DNA of 64,000 nt from Zygaena filipendulae (lineage: Eukaryota; Arthropoda; Insecta; Lepidoptera; Zygaenidae). Below, one piece after another: positions 23,932-37,434 of this stretch. Made by a program: the position numbers and the translations under genes. The stretch covers positions 3,762,501-3,826,500 of the forward strand of contig OU015659.1 of the NCBI GenBank assembly GCA_907165275.2. Reading direction: 5' to 3'. The notes under the pieces are model-generated. The model did not search any database and was not told the origin of the DNA. It worked only from the letters and a program-made list of their open reading frames with translations. Within the stretch, counting starts at the first letter, position 1, and every line of letters starts with the position of its first letter.

Positions 23932-24180
23932 TTACTAACGGCCGCACTCAGAGTCGACTTTAATGATTACTTAGTTAAGTATAGATTTTTAAAACAAAAC
24001 TGCCGCAATCAGAGACGTTCAGTAAATTAATGTTAATTGGCATTTAATGAGATGTAACTTAATTAGTTAAATGACAATTAACATTAATTTATTAAACTTG
24101 TCTGATTGCGGCAGTTTTGTTTTAAAAATCTATATACTTAACTAAGTAACCATTAAAGTCGACTCTGAGTGCGGCGGTAA
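23932..24180. repeat. Foldback element, copy 2 (near-perfect palindrome)
   Basis: It starts TTACTAACGGCCGCACTCAG and ends CTGAGTGCGGCGGTAA. The arms mirror each other for about 115 bp (GTCGACTTTAATG, CTTAGTTAAGTATA, CTGCCGCAATCAGA, GTTAATTGGCATTTAA). The centre is near 24056. It matches the core of copy 1 at 11974-12212. Confidence 0.9.
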
Positions 24181-26040
24181 TTAAATTATGAAATTTAAGT
24201 ATGTAGGTATACGTAGGTACTTAATGACATAAACCGACCAATTAGTGTTGGACTCGCGCACCGAGAGTTCTGTCGGTCTGTTCTATCTATACAAACCACA
24301 TACTTGCGATGTTCGATTTTACGCTTTACTACTACGTCAGTGACGCAAAAACGTGATAAAAAAGAACACAAAATTCGAATTTGTGACGAATCTTTAATTC
24401 TTTGTGGTTATTAGGTACAGTTTTTTTTAACCAGTCGAGTATTTAAAACAAATTGTTGAAATTACATTTGTTTGGAACTGAGAATCTGGGTAAAACGTAA
24501 AAAAATAATTTACCACTTTATCAATACAAATGCTAGGTATTCGTACTTCAATCATCATAATTCTTCATTCAGTCATCATTCACAAAATACGTATTTTTGA
24601 AAACTATTGTTTTGTAAAAATAAAAGGTAGCCCGCATAGCTATATCATTACTTTTAATAACTCTACAATAAACTTACGAGTATAGAGCTGTATAGTGTAT
24701 AAGTCTACTTTTATGGTAATAATGCCCATCTATAGCTATCACAATGTAAAGGAGGCTTCACATCATTTCGTGAGTGCTGTGTAAATTTGCCTTCCATGGA
24801 CTCCTGGTGTATTAATTATCCTGAGTTAGTAAGAAAGAGGGTGCTAATCAAAAAGGGTATAAAAATAAACACAAGACAAGTACACCACTGCAGGGTACCT
24901 ATTTCGTGTTTTTTAGATTTTTTTTAACAGAATTAATTTGTTATTATGGACCTGAATACTTTAGATACTTTCGCCTCGGTACCCCCTTTTGAGTAACCTT
25001 GTGGAAATTAGGTGTGGATCTACGGGGGGGAGCAGTGGGTGTATTTGCCCCCCTGACGTCTAAAGAAGGTACCTTAATTCTCTGATCCTGTCATAATCTA
25101 AAAAATTCGTGATGCAACCAAAATTGCCCCCCCCAACTAAATCCTAGATCCGCGCCTGGAAGTCTTAGCCAAAATTGATTTAGACCGAATCCAAAAAGGA
25201 TCCTTGACGATAGACAAGTATTAAATATATAGGTACCTAAGATAAAACAGATTGGTTCTTTTCTATAGAATTGCACTTTTTGATCCCATTTTCATTAATT
25301 TTCGTCGCTGAATCCCACAAATTGTACTGACATCACAAGTATTTGAACGGAAGTCTGTTAGCGAGCGAGCGTAAAACATTTTCATCGTGCTTCGCTACTT
25401 AAATAGCGTCGTGTCCACATCACGCTTTGCATGGACATCAAAGTTTTATGTCGGCCGAGTAAAGCTCAGTTTAAACTAGGTAAATTTAGATTGTTTTATT
25501 AATTTAATTATTACCTACAGATTTTAGAAAGGGCAGTTTTGCATAAACTTCGTGAAATCCTTTCTTAGCTGATGTCTCTTATCTTAAAACTATCTACCTG
25601 CCAAATTTTTGCTTCATAGGTCGAGTAGTACCTACTTTAGCGATTTCGTGTTTAGTCAATGCCACCTTCTTCTTCTTCTTCTTCAATTATGACAATCTAT
25701 CACGATTTATCGCATTTAATTTTGCCAATGTACGTAATATTTCAATGGAGATTTTACAGTCGGAATTATAGTCTGTCATAGTCTGTCATTTACGTCAACC
25801 ATTTTGCATACATTTTTCTAAAGCTAAGCGTTTAATTTTGTTTTGATAAAAGACGGGTTCCCATTATTCAAACAGCTCGGTGATGGTATCATCATCACAA
25901 AGTAGGAGTACTAGTATCTTCTTAAGGACCCTACACAGTGCTTAGACTATGTATGATTTGTCTTATGTACGCATATGCATAGAATTAATAGCAAGGCATA
26001 GAACTGCAGTCACATTTTATTGTTTTTGTGTTTATATATT
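24181..26040. other. Non-coding, with one small inverted-repeat element
   Basis: At 25009-25159 a left end TTAGGTGTGGATCTACGGGG faces a right end CCTAGATCCGCGCCTGGAAG. The ends are imperfect inverted repeats with runs of G and C just inside, so this is probably a small DNA transposon. The rest shows no gene. Confidence 0.45.
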
Positions 26041-26175
26041 ATCTATAGTACAATATATAGGTATGTAATAATATGTATAATATACCAAGTTTGCTTGGTT
26101 TCCACGACACAAGCTTATAGCTTAGTGTGGGATCACGTAGATCTGTGTGTTGTGAAGTGGATAATTATTATTTTT
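26041..26175 (+). mobile_element. 3' part of a tRNA-derived SINE
   Basis: TTGCTTGGTTTCCACGACAC, AAGCTTATAGCTTA(G)TGTGGGATCA and TGTGTTGTGAA followed by an ATTATTATT tail match the body and tail of the SINE at 56446-56690 (there on the minus strand). Confidence 0.7.
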
Positions 26176-27829
26176 GAATGAAGATTTGAATGTAACTATC
26201 GCTCTATGCCCAAATGCTCCAGGGTGACGGCATCTTAATGAGCCTAGCCTGCACAGCGAGTACGATAGGAAATTTAAAAGCACTCCGCCACGTCATAAGC
26301 TCTGCCTTTAACGTTTATCGTAATGTTGCGAGCCCGCGCTGCGCTTGAATTTTGTCATTGATAACGCTTCATTTGGGAACACATCGAAAAGTCATTTTGC
26401 TCTTTATACTTATACCCATATAACTTTGTGCTTTTTAATCATATCAGTATAACCTCATAAAGGTTACAATAAAATTGTTCTTTTTTGAGGTTAATAGGTA
26501 TATAATAGGTAATGAAAAAGAAAAGAAAATATATTTATTTCAGCACAACACCCAAGAAAAAGAAACAAACATAAACAGTGCCTAATCTGAATTTGATGGC
26601 ATAATTATGATATCTCTTGCATGCTCTGCCGAAAGGGTCACCAACTCAGCATCACTTTTTTTTAACTATATGACTGCGTTCTGTAGATCGAAAAGTTGAT
26701 TATTTTCACAATTTTCAAAGACATAGATATATCATTTTCATCTGTATGTCAGTGAACTCATCATATAGATTTTAATGAATGTCCTATTTTTAATGTTAAT
26801 TTCAATTTGGCTTTAATTAAAATGTCGTTCGTCCTGACAGTCTCTTAATAGAAACTTTGTCTTTGACGTGATCTCGTGGATCTAGGTAGGGTTGAGTGAA
26901 AAGAAAAAAAAAAACTAAGAAAAAGAATTTGAGATTGCAAATGACGGACTATATTTCAACGGCGGCATCTGGCTACGGCGAATGAAATGAAACACATTTC
27001 GACTCTCAGGTTGATATTAAAAATCAGATTGCTCCTACGATCCGAACCGCAGACGCTACCGTATTAAATTATGTGGCACTAACTCTTTTCGACCCTTTTG
27101 TTGGTGGACGCGAGAGATTTCCACAGTTGTTGTTAAAAAATATTAATGCGACCAACTTTTCTTCGCAATTTTTCTCCTTTCGAGTAACTTGTTGAATGGA
27201 GGGTTATTTTTTTGTTTGCCGCAAATATGAGTTAAATTTTACTTGAGAATTCAACGAAAATGTTTGAATTATGTTTTGCATTTTAAATTCTATATAGGCA
27301 CTGGAGTTTTGCCGAATGAATGTGTACCTAGGGCATGAATGTGTGAGCCGTGATATACTTTGGTGGTATAAAATTCTTGCCTTTTATTTATAAGAGGTTC
27401 GAGGGGTTCGAGTCAGATTCTTACTTATAAAAACCGCATATAGTTCGAATCTTTAAGAACAAGTCTATATTTTATCGATATACAATACATATAAAAATAG
27501 AATAATTCCAAAACAGGCTTTTGTTTATAAAGGCTGAGCTTTGAAACTTTCTTACTATAGTAAACTTTGCAGCCATCCGAGTTAGACCGAATAATCCGAA
27601 TATAATTGTTATTTACTTACTATTCAGTTTGCAATCTATTCAGTAAGTATTTTATTTACTCACTTAAAAAAATCTTAAAGCTCTGTTCACTGCTATTACG
27701 TGTCTTTAATTAATGTAGGTACGAGAGCCTCAAGTGAGAGCCTCGATTAATTAAGTCTGCTATGTAGGTATAACAAAGTACCTATCTAAATTTTCTCCCT
27801 GGAAGGTGACAAATACTTTTTATACTATA
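26176..27829. other. Non-coding stretch
   Basis: A GC-richer segment at 26240-26350 (CTCCGCCACGTCATAAGC and GAGCCCGCGCTGCGCTTG) stands out. No frame, splice pair or repeat explains it. Confidence 0.4.
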
Positions 27830-28022
27830 CTAGCTATTTCCAGCGGTTTCACCCGCGAAATTTCGGGTTCCTGCGGAATTGCGGGTTTTCTTTCTTCCCT
27901 ATCTTTCTCTGTAGGTACCTACTTCTGAAAACGTGTATCCAAAATTACATGATGATTAGTTGAGCCACTCAGGCGTGAAAGCGTAACGAACAAGCAAACT
28001 CACTTCCGCATTAGTAAAGATG
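27830..28022 (-). mobile_element. Helitron group A, minus strand, both ends
   Basis: It runs from CTAGCTATTTCCAGCGGTTT to ACTTCCGCATTAGTAAAGA, with GTGAAAGCGTAACGAACAAG in place. Confidence 0.75.
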
Positions 28023-28254
28023 AATAAAATTTGTTGCAAATAATCTTTTTTTAGTGTTGCCAAAGTTTTTGTCCCTTTTTTATTTTGTACCTAAATGCTA
28101 CTTAATTTTTTTCGACGTCGAACCAATCGTGATTTCACTTTAATGATCATGAATTGGGCAGAAAATTGGCCGAGCACTTCGATGACTGGAACTGAAATAA
28201 GCACCAAACTAATATTATTTTTAAGTACAAATTTTAAGCACATCATGACACTAG

Positions 28255-28319
28255 GTTATTTAAGAGGAACGAAGAAGAAATCCAAGATTAACGCGGGAGA
28301 GGCCGCGGGGAATAGCTAG
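28255..28319 (+). mobile_element. Helitron 3' end
   Basis: ATTAACGCGGGAGAGGCCGC is followed by GGGGAATAGCTAG. Confidence 0.5.
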
Positions 28320-28353
28320 GATAAAATAATAAGGTATAAAAATCAAAATTCTA

Positions 28354-28575
28354 TTTAGTCCGTCAGTTAGATAGTAAAATATAATAGACACGTATTTGTT
28401 GCTTTTTTTCGAATTATTGAAAAACTACTTAGATAAAACGCGTTAAATTTAGGATTGGGAGGTGTGACGTCACACGGAATTTCAACTCAATGTACCTCGC
28501 CGTTATATTTTGAAGACGTAAAAAAAGGAAAAACACGTGTCCAATATTTTTTATTAATCTACATGAAAGACTAAA
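28354..28575. mobile_element. AGTCCGT-end MITE, copy D
   Basis: TTTAGTCCGTCAGTTAGATA is the left end and GAAAGACTAAA the right. There is one TGACGTCACAC site near 28464. It is shorter than copies A-C, having lost part of the centre. Confidence 0.8.
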
Positions 28576-31201
28576 AATTAAAATTTAGTCATTACTTACT
28601 GTCAAGGTATTTTTATATTTTTACTTGAAAAGTGATATTTTTATTCTAAATCATTATAGTTTTCATTGGAGGTAAGTACCTACATATTTTTAAGAGCATA
28701 AGAATGTTTCATAAAGATTATATTTTTGGCTATATATAAGTTAAGTAGGTACCTATGTGATTTTTTTTTTTAAGATTATTTTCACCGTTTAGCAAGGCGA
28801 GGCAACATTCAGCCATTACGAGGCACGCAACAAATGTAGCATTTAGGCGGAACACGTAGCAATGTTCTCTTCCCCTTGTTCATATCTTAATGTCTTGCGT
28901 TATTGCCACTTCTCCATCTTGTGACGGTCTTTTTGTTTTCTTAACACAGATTTAGGAATTTTGAAAGCTGGAGTTTTATGAACTTTTTCGTAGCGTGTTT
29001 ATGGTTACATTGTTACAGCAGTGTTTCTGTTTATCAAATGCATTATTTTGTTACTGGCAGAAACAGTCATGGGAACTTCAGGGTTTTTGGTCATTCAATC
29101 TGTTAAGTGAATAGGTGAGACCTGAGTGGATTGGCAATGTACAGAAATAAAAAAAGCCAAGGTAAGTATAGTAGGTAGGTACCTAAAAGCTATCTGACGG
29201 ACATAATATCAGAGTTGCGCAAAATTGACCTAAATTAAAACATTCCATATAATGCTTTCTCATGAAGATGGTAACAATTAAAATTAAAATGATATTTCTC
29301 GAATAAAATAAAATATATAATTACTTATGATAATATTAAAACTAAAGAAAAGGGATGTTTGTGATTAGAAGTAAAACTTTGTTGACGCTATAACAGCTGA
29401 TATTTTTGAACTTTTCGCCTTAACACTGAAAGTTGTTACGTTTGGCCGTTACGCTTTTGTTATCCAAAACATTCAGTTAACCCTAATTGTGTCTAAAGAA
29501 GTTTCAACTTTAGGTAAGTACCTCAAAATTCCGCCCCAAGTGAATATGAATTTTAAGGAAGTACCTATGATGATTATATTTCATAGAATTTATTCATTAC
29601 GATAAGTAGGTATTAGGATGGAGACGAGTAATACCAAATTAGGATAACTTAGTTCATATTTTTCATCGGAGTTATGAAATTCATGCAAGTTAGTTTTTAA
29701 AAAATCTTAAAATGGTACTTAAAGAACAACACATTATAGTTGATGTTAGTATAAGTTATTTATTGAAGGCATTATTTAATTAGGGCGCGAATTATTGCAC
29801 TTGGCCAGCAGCGGTGTGCAGAAAACGCAAACCAATACTGACTCTCGTGGAAATCAATTCGAGTTATCCATCAATAGCAGCTACTCAGTTCTGGATGTAT
29901 GGGGATTGTACCTACCTGTAACAGGTGTAGCGGGGAGGTGAGGGAGGATACAGGCCACAGGAGAGCACTGCTGAGCAGTGCAAGCTCAGACGCGGTCTCG
30001 TGCGGTCGGTTCGCGCGCGCGCCCTCCGTCAAAAGGAACACGTACCCCCTTCATAAACTACCCTGTGGTCAAGTGAACGATATAAAAAACCCAGTGTTCT
30101 ATTTACGAACGTGCCTCTTTGTGTTGGGTGACAATTAAAAAAAAAAACAATTTTCAAAACTGATACTTGTTGAGCTTTTCGACATCGACTTTCGTATGTG
30201 ATGCAAAAGTCAAGGTAATGTAAAAAGAAATTGTTTTCTTTCACTACATAATACAAAATGTTATGAAATAAAAATATGACGTGGACTAGCCACGGTTCCA
30301 GAAAAGCAAGCGGCGTTTTAAATATTTAATTTCTCGTATCGCAGTCATGCTCTAACGAAAGCTCCGAAAGCGCACTGACTCCAGAAAGCAGTTTTCTTTT
30401 AATATTGTTCAACTGGATATAGCAGTATTTAGTGAAAAGAATACCTCATAAATGAGATATTTTAATATATTTAAGGTTTGTAAAATATATACTTACAAAT
30501 ACTAGAAAAAAATAAAAATTATAATTAAAAATTACTTTTGTAATTAAAAATAATTAAAAGTAGGTATAACTCGTTATAGGAATTATTAACTATATATGTA
30601 TATAGTGTACATAATCAATAAATTAAATGCTGGCAATTAATATTATTTTATGTCTTATTATTTTTATTTTTAATATTACGTTCTTTATAATTTCAATCAT
30701 ATTTCCATTTGCGTTTATAGTATACCCAGAGAGAAGGTAATCACTACGTGAGTACTTATACCTATTTTCTCTATGGTGCTGACCTATTTAATGGCTAGAT
30801 CTGTGACCTCTACTTATCCCATGAGCATTTTTTTTTCTTTTATCATGAAAAACTGATATCCTTTTGTGAAACTAATAAGTAAGTAGGTATTATCTTTCTA
30901 TTTCGTTAAAAGCACCTATTCTAAATTTAAGAATAAGTAATCTCTTGTTGAGAAAATTATACCGACGGGCATAATGACTGAACTCATTAGCATAGGTTGA
31001 GCCTTAATCAATTTAAATTACTGTTTAAGTTAGTCCTGAATTACTATATTCAAAATTCGGAACACCTCCGACAATTCTCATCGACTGATATTAGGACAGT
31101 AGGTACCTACATTAGTTCTCAAAATTACCATTTACCTACTTACCTAAATGAATCCCAGAACCATTTACATTCGCTTGAATTGTAAAAACAAATAATAGAG
31201 T
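28576..31201. other. Non-coding, with a marked GC-rich block at 29780-30070
   Basis: The block contains GCTCAGACGCGGTCTCGTGC and GGTCGGTTCGCGCGCGCGCC within otherwise strongly AT-rich DNA. It could be a promoter with an untranslated first exon of a gene beyond the window, since GC-rich initiator regions are typical there. I see no start codon with a protein-like frame. The remainder holds no gene. Confidence 0.35.
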
Positions 31202-31422
31202 CAAAGGCGTAGCTAGGTAACCAAAAGGCCCTGGTGCAATCTAACTACCCATATATTCTGCAGGGAAATTTCTTTTAAATGAGTTGCCAAGATACGTTTT
31301 ATTTAGATTCTGAAGGTGGAAGAATTTTTCGCAAGTTAATAATAAGGTTTGCTGATCGGGGTCCGAGGGTCCTCTGAGCTTGGGGGCTCCCGATGTCTAG
31401 CCCTCCGGTAGCCACGCCACTT
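31202..31422. mobile_element. Small element with GGCGTAGCTA / TAGCCACGCC ends
   Basis: The left end AAAGGCGTAGCTAGGTAACC and the right end CCGGTAGCCACGCCACTTTA are imperfect inverted repeats about 220 bp apart. The interior has GGCCCTGGTGCAATCT and no frame. Confidence 0.5.
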
Positions 31423-33130
31423 TATAGAGTATTGATATGTATGAACCTTCGATGCATATCGACTGAGAGAATTTGATGAAAAATGAAGAATTTCAAGAAT
31501 CTGCTGCTGGATATTCGGAATTACTGTCAGAGCATAGCATGAAAGTACCTAATATTGACAATTGGCAACCGATTAGAAATTTTAATCAGGTCCTTTTAAC
31601 TCTGGGGGTAAATGTTCATATTTTATATGCATCAAACCTTGCCATCGGTATATTAGTTCCTAAAATTCGATCCTGAATGTATGCTTTATTTAAAGACAAT
31701 ATTTTCTGAAAAAAAAAAACACGCACGAAATAGTTCTCTGTTTCCATAGATGGTATGTTTAATATGGGCGATTATGAAGTCTCTAAATTTTTTTTTAATG
31801 TTATAGCCGTTTAAAAATATTGTATATATTTTAATAATAATATTGTAATTTTTTCATGAAAACTAAGAGTTTTATTTCACGGAGCTTACATTTCTAATAA
31901 TATTGTACCCTTATTGAAATAAAAAAAAAACTGGGAATAATTTTCTCTGATTCTGCGGGGATTTGGCAAAGGATTTTGTGGGGAATGAGAGAGGCATTAT
32001 GTAGCTATCCGAGTAGGCGGCGTACGTACCTCGAAGTAATGATTTTTTGGGACAAGTATACTCTTTGAGATCGTACGCATTGATTTAAGACGATCGTGTG
32101 CGTGCAAATTTTCATACAAAAAGCCAAACCGTTTATCTCCCCTTAAACATAGACCAATTTTGATGATTTTTTTACATGTTATTGATGTATTGGATAACTA
32201 GGGCTGTACGTTTTGATTTTAAAGAAATATTGCTTATAACAAAAGTTATTAGCATCTCAATATCCATATTTTTTACAAAAAATCTTCCTCGAGTTTTTTA
32301 ATTTATTAAAGTTAAACTAAACTGAATTACTAAATTAGAAAAACGTACAGCCCTAGATTAAGGTGTACTGAATCGAATGACACCAAAATTGTCTCATTTA
32401 GTGAAGGTTTAGAGGGGTAGAAAAGGTTTGGCCCGAAACAATATTTCAGAAGGAAAAATTAGGCACTCGCCTCTAGGTCCTGCAAGTCTCTCTATCGCAC
32501 GCATCGCACGGTAGCAGAGCGGCATGAAACAGATAGACTTTTTGCAAATACCTACTCGCGACGCGTCTCGGATGGAAACGATCCTCTTAAGGGAAGGGTC
32601 GGTAACTACAAAAAAATTGTATTAAAAAGGCCACGCATCTAACAATTAATAAGGTTGAAGTTTGTCTTCGTAGTATAAAACAAAGTTGCTTGCCGTCTGT
32701 CCTTTAATACAGTTCGATCTTTTAAATTATGCCACGGATTTTAATGCGGTTTTCATCAAATAAAAATTAAAAAATTTCATAAACTGTTTCAAGAGAAGGA
32801 TTTAATTGTGTAGTTTAATTTTTTTTTGTGTTAATCTCTTGAAATATGCCGTAATTGTTCAAGATGTCGGCAGAAGTCAAGCCGAAAGAGAGATGTTATC
32901 GAAAATGCTCCCGCATGAAGTCAGGGCGGGTTAGTTTAAGAAATAACACTGTAAAAATCTTGAAAATATGATAGAGACTAATCTATATGTGTCCATACAT
33001 GTTTACATACTAATAAGTATGTAATCTACTTATACTTATATTTAAAAAAATGAATCCTCATTTCCCTTGGTCACGGCACCTGGCGTGAGCGGTTGGACCA
33101 ATTTATTTTTTGTTGTGTTTGTTATTGTAA
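31423..33130. other. Non-coding stretch
   Basis: The phrase AAACGTACAGCCCTAG (32340) mirrors CTAGGGCTGTACGTTTT (32200). So 32200-32355 is a hairpin-forming segment of about 155 bp with 16-17-bp ends. A GC-richer segment lies at 32460-32600. No gene is supported. Confidence 0.45.
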
Positions 33131-33139
33131 GGAGAAAGA

Positions 33140-33337
33140 GTATATGAAAGAAGTTTGAAGTTCCTACGGGAATTCCGAAACTCACATGGGCGAATTTCCG
33201 AAACGGTTGGACCGATTTTGACGGGACGTTCGCTGCTAATTAGCTGATGTTATAAGAAGTAAATTAAGCTACTTTGGAGTTCCTGCGGGAATTCCGAAAC
33301 TCACACTCACAATTCTTAAACCACGAGGCATAGCTAG
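33140..33337 (+). mobile_element. Helitron group C
   Basis: GTTCCTACGGGAATTCCGAA, ACCGATTTTGACGGGACG and TAGCTGATGTTATAAG are followed by a second GGAATTCCGAAACTCAC and a CTAG at 33334-33337. The doubled 3' domain suggests nested copies. Confidence 0.7.
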
Positions 33338-33934
33338 TGTAATATAATAATAAACTCAATATGTAGGGACAATCTATTCTCAATCTTGTGTATTTATTAC
33401 TTTTTGTTATCATTTAAAAGCGTAGAGCCAAAATACAACAATAATTTTAGAACTCAATAATTTGCTACAGAAGCAGCTGTTATAATACAAAAACTAATTT
33501 GGAAACTGTCAAAAGTGATACCTCAATACGGGTTTGCAAAGAGATAATATCGGTTTAGCGAAATAAAAATAAAAACGATACTTTTCTTACAAATTGAATT
33601 CGTAAAAGTTTCAGTTTTTACTTACTAGATCGAGAAATTGAATTATGAAAGTGAGTTAGGAAACCGTGGTGAGTAATGCTGAGTTTATTCGGTCAACGCT
33701 GGCTTAACTTGTTAAAGCAACTAGTTAAATGAAAGTAGCATTCAGGAAATATGATGTATTGTCTTTAAATAAAATAAAAAAAAAAAGAAAAAAAATACAT
33801 AGTTCACTGAAAAGGTAATTTTTAAAATTTGTATAATTTCTAGTATTCCTTTAATTTAATCTCACTGAATTTTGGAACGGATCAACTGTGATATCATAAT
33901 GGAAGTAAAATTGACATAATATTATCTATTTAAA

Positions 33935-34156
33935 TAAAAGCAGAAACTGACTGATCGACCAACGCACAGCTGAAACCGCTGGGTCTAAAACCATGAAATT
34001 TTGCACAAATATTCCTTAAGTGACGTAGGTGTGCACTAAGAAAGGATTTTTGAAAATTCAACCATTAAAGGCGTGAAAAGGAGTTGCAAAGTTTTTATAG
34101 AACAATTCCACCAGATCTCCGAAACTATCGCGGATAAAACCGCGCGGGACAGCTAT
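33935..34156 (+). mobile_element. Helitron group B, both ends
   Basis: It starts TCTATTTAAATAAAAGCAG, passes CTAAGAAAGGATTTTTGAAA and ends AACCGCGCGGGACAGCTAT. Confidence 0.7.
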
Positions 34157-36741
34157 AGCCTTAATATATGAATTGATGTCAGAAATTAGTTTTAGTACCT
34201 AAGTAACTATAGATATAGAATAATAAAATAGTGTAGGGTCAAAAACTGCTTATCTTTCTTTCTAAATGTAGGGGAATCAGGAGGGACAAAAGCATTAATT
34301 AAAATACTTTTGTTATTTCCCAATTAATGTATTTTAATAACCAAAACTTACTAGATTTTTCTTTAAATCGAAGTGTTGCTAAACAGAGGCACGTTTAAGA
34401 TAAAGCTGAATCAGTATTATAATGAAATACATGAAGTTTTATAAATTATTTAACTGAAAGATAAAAAGTACACGACGATATAAATAGCTTTTGTTTTATA
34501 GAAATTAAATTAGCTTTCACTTAATTATTACGATATTATCTAAATGGCCGATGGTAGCTAGGAATGCATGTAGAAAATCTGTGAAGCTGAAAGTCGTGTT
34601 GAAGATAAACTCATAAATATTTGTACAATATCAAGTAAAAAACGTTAGTACTATAAATAACGTTACTAAAAGGAAAAATGGAAACCAAAAGCTTAAAACA
34701 AAGAAAAATCTCGACCGCAAACCGACCTTCGCTCTTGAACTCGCATTACATCAAGCGTAATTAATCTTCTCGCACACAACCCAAAAAAGACAATCCACAA
34801 ATGACATGACCATTAAACATAGAACAGCGCTAATACAATTAACAAAACACTTTATTATTACAATAGGGATCTCTTACTCATTCCACAAGAGATGCCGAGA
34901 AATTGTGTTATTAATTAGGCGATTCAATAAACCAATATTAAGTTGTCAAAGTGAAACAGGATTGTAAGTTATGAGTGGTTACATAGTTTATTCTGCTGAG
35001 TAGCTTTCCGACACTAATCTGAGATTTGGCAGACTTCCTAAACTTGATGAAGATTAGATATTAAAGCTATAGACCGCAAGAGATTTTGCTAAAGACAGTG
35101 CAAAAAATGAAACTCTGAACTTGATTTTAGTTTGGTATTCTCAGGTGATCCAATTTATGACATTATATTTAATAACAGTGTTGGTCTTTTATTTTGCTCG
35201 CACGTGTGTATTAACTATATTTATACAAGTGGTTGTCTGGTGGTTGTCATCAAGTGGTTGTGCACGTCGCTTCAACTATTGTTTCAGCAGGCATTTTCCT
35301 GTCTAATCTTTCAACCCGTTTCACGTGTAAACGCACGGGTTGACAAAAGTATGCCGCACAATGACAGTGAAATGCTGCTATTCCATGCCGCCTGCAGGTT
35401 TTGGCAAAAGTTGCAACTAGAGACGAGTTTACGAGTACTTTGAAGATATTTTTGCACTTACTTTTCTTATAGTAAACCTTTATTAACTGTGGCTCTTTAT
35501 CTTAACGATGACATTCAGAAAAGGCATAAAACTTCTGATTGAATAACAAAAGTAGATAATACATTTTTCGATACCCGCACTCCTCCACGGATGCTTGCAA
35601 GGCCTATGAAACTTTAATTTCCTTTGTCTTTATTTTCTCTTTTTTGTATTTCTTTTTGACGTTTATTACATAAATGTAATCCTAACACTGTTACTAACTG
35701 TGTTGTGTTGTCCTGTGTTATTTTATCATCTATTCATGGTAGTATGCATGTATACGGATGTCTGAGTGAGATAGGTATTCATAAACATCATATTAGTCGT
35801 ATTAGTTGGACGTCACAGGATAAGGCCTCCCTCAAGGATATGACAACCAGCCGTCTAACTTATCCACCTGAGCCCCGCAATCTTCAAGAAATTCTTGATT
35901 CATCTTTAAGATGTATCCACATTCCACACTGCTTGACAGATTTACTATCCCAATTTACTATTCAGCTCTTATATTATGTATTTATTTTGTAGACGGATTT
36001 GTTTCCGCAACTTGACGTCCGAGCATTTTGCGTGTGGGCCCTCAGGTCTATGAGTAATTGCTTTAATTTGTCTACATACTCGTATATGCGCTTATTTGCT
36101 AAAATGTTCAAAATTAAATTAATTGTTTACCTAAAATTGTAAATATTTTGTCATCACCTTAATTTTTTTATCTCTGAATGTTCGGTAAATACTCGGTAAG
36201 ATTTATTGAATTAGAATTCTTCAAAAACATCTATTCCGTGTTAAAAGTACAGCACTTTACAGCAATTAGGCAAACCTCAAGTGTACATACAATTGCTGTT
36301 AAATTGAATCTCAAGAAATACGAAAATTAACATAATGTAACGATGCTGATAATAATATTGTAGATATTCCCTAAGGTTGTTCAAATAAGAAGCAAATCTG
36401 GGAAATAGCGAGCTAATCCGGTAGTTACTCATCTTCGCACCAGACAAAGCCGAAGGGATTGCCGATCGCGATATTGAGCTGAGACATTATTCCGAATGCG
36501 TGCCACAAGCACGTTTAAGTTTAACGCCATATAAATTAATATCAATAATAGTCCCTATTCTATGACAGTTAACTACATAATATGTAGGTACGTATATTAT
36601 GTAACACTTTGCTATTAGGCTGTTGGACAAGAAAGAAATTTTGCTTAACTGAACTAAAAAAAACTCAAAAAGTCTGCTTTTGTTCTATTGCAGAACACTC
36701 GATTTAAGAGTTAAATGTTTCATAGTTTTCTAACCTATATA
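34157..36741. other. Non-coding stretch
   Basis: Several frames of 60-100 codons occur between 35120 and 35990 but have low-complexity or chance-like compositions. At 36420-36500 a GC-richer patch reads, on the minus strand, a 20-codon frame with the word N-I-A-I-G-N-P-F-G-F before a stop. It may be a scrap of a dispersed repeat. Confidence 0.4.
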
Positions 36742-36930
36742 CTAGCTGTGCCCCGCGGTTTCACCCACGTGAGTTTCGAAATTCTCACAGGACCTATTTT
36801 TTTTCAAAAATAAAAGTCGCCTAAATTACTCCTTAACATCAGCTATCTGCCAGTAACTGTCCCGTTAAAATAGGTCTAGCCATTTTAGAGATTAGCCGGA
36901 CAGATAGACAGAAAAAAAAAATTATGTAAA
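36742..36930 (-). mobile_element. Helitron group C, minus strand
   Basis: CTAGCTGTGCCCCGCGGTTT, AACATCAGCTATCTGCCAGT and GTCCCGTTAAAATAGGTC lie in order, ending in a decayed GACAGATAGACAGA. Confidence 0.75.
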
Positions 36931-37066
36931 TATACCGTACCTATATCTTATCATATCATGCATTTAGTGAAAAGCTGTTAAATTTGAAATTACAAACATA
37001 CACTTCAATGTTATTTATATGTATTTATTTATTTATTTAGTTTAGTTATTTATATCTATACTAATA

Positions 37067-37434
37067 CTAGCTGTCCCCCACGATTTCATCCGCGGTAATT
37101 ACGGAGTTCCCGCAGAGGTTGCGGGAAAAAAGTACTCTATGTCCTTCAGTTCCCGAGGGAATTTCGGGATAAAAACTATCCTATCTTTTAAGTTGGACCA
37201 TATTATAAACGGTTGCAAAATTTTATCAAAATCCGTTCAGTAGTTTCGGAGTCCATCGCGGACAAACAACGTGACACGTGATTTATATATATTAGATTAT
37301 GAAGAGGTAAAGTTTGTGAGTTTGTGTATTTGTGAGTTTGTGACAGCTAGTCGTAGACTAAAGAGATAGTCGATTAAACAATTCCCGAGGGGATTCCGAA
37401 TTTCATGTGGATGAAACTGCGAAGAATCAGCTAG
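37067..37434. mobile_element. Group D Helitron (minus) facing a group A copy (plus)
   Basis: 37067-37293 is a group D copy (CTAGCTGTCCCCCACGATTT to CGTGACACGTGA). From about 37294 a plus-strand copy begins at GATTATGAAGAGGTAAAG and ends GAAGAATCAGCTAG at 37434. Confidence 0.7.

Noticed and set aside
29899..30256. Frames of 79 and 75 codons in the GC-rich island
   Set aside because: They are long because stop codons are rare in GC-rich DNA. They overlap on opposite strands and have no motif.
35121..35992. Frames of 61-103 codons
   Set aside because: They have chance-like composition and no start context, and overlap each other in different phases.
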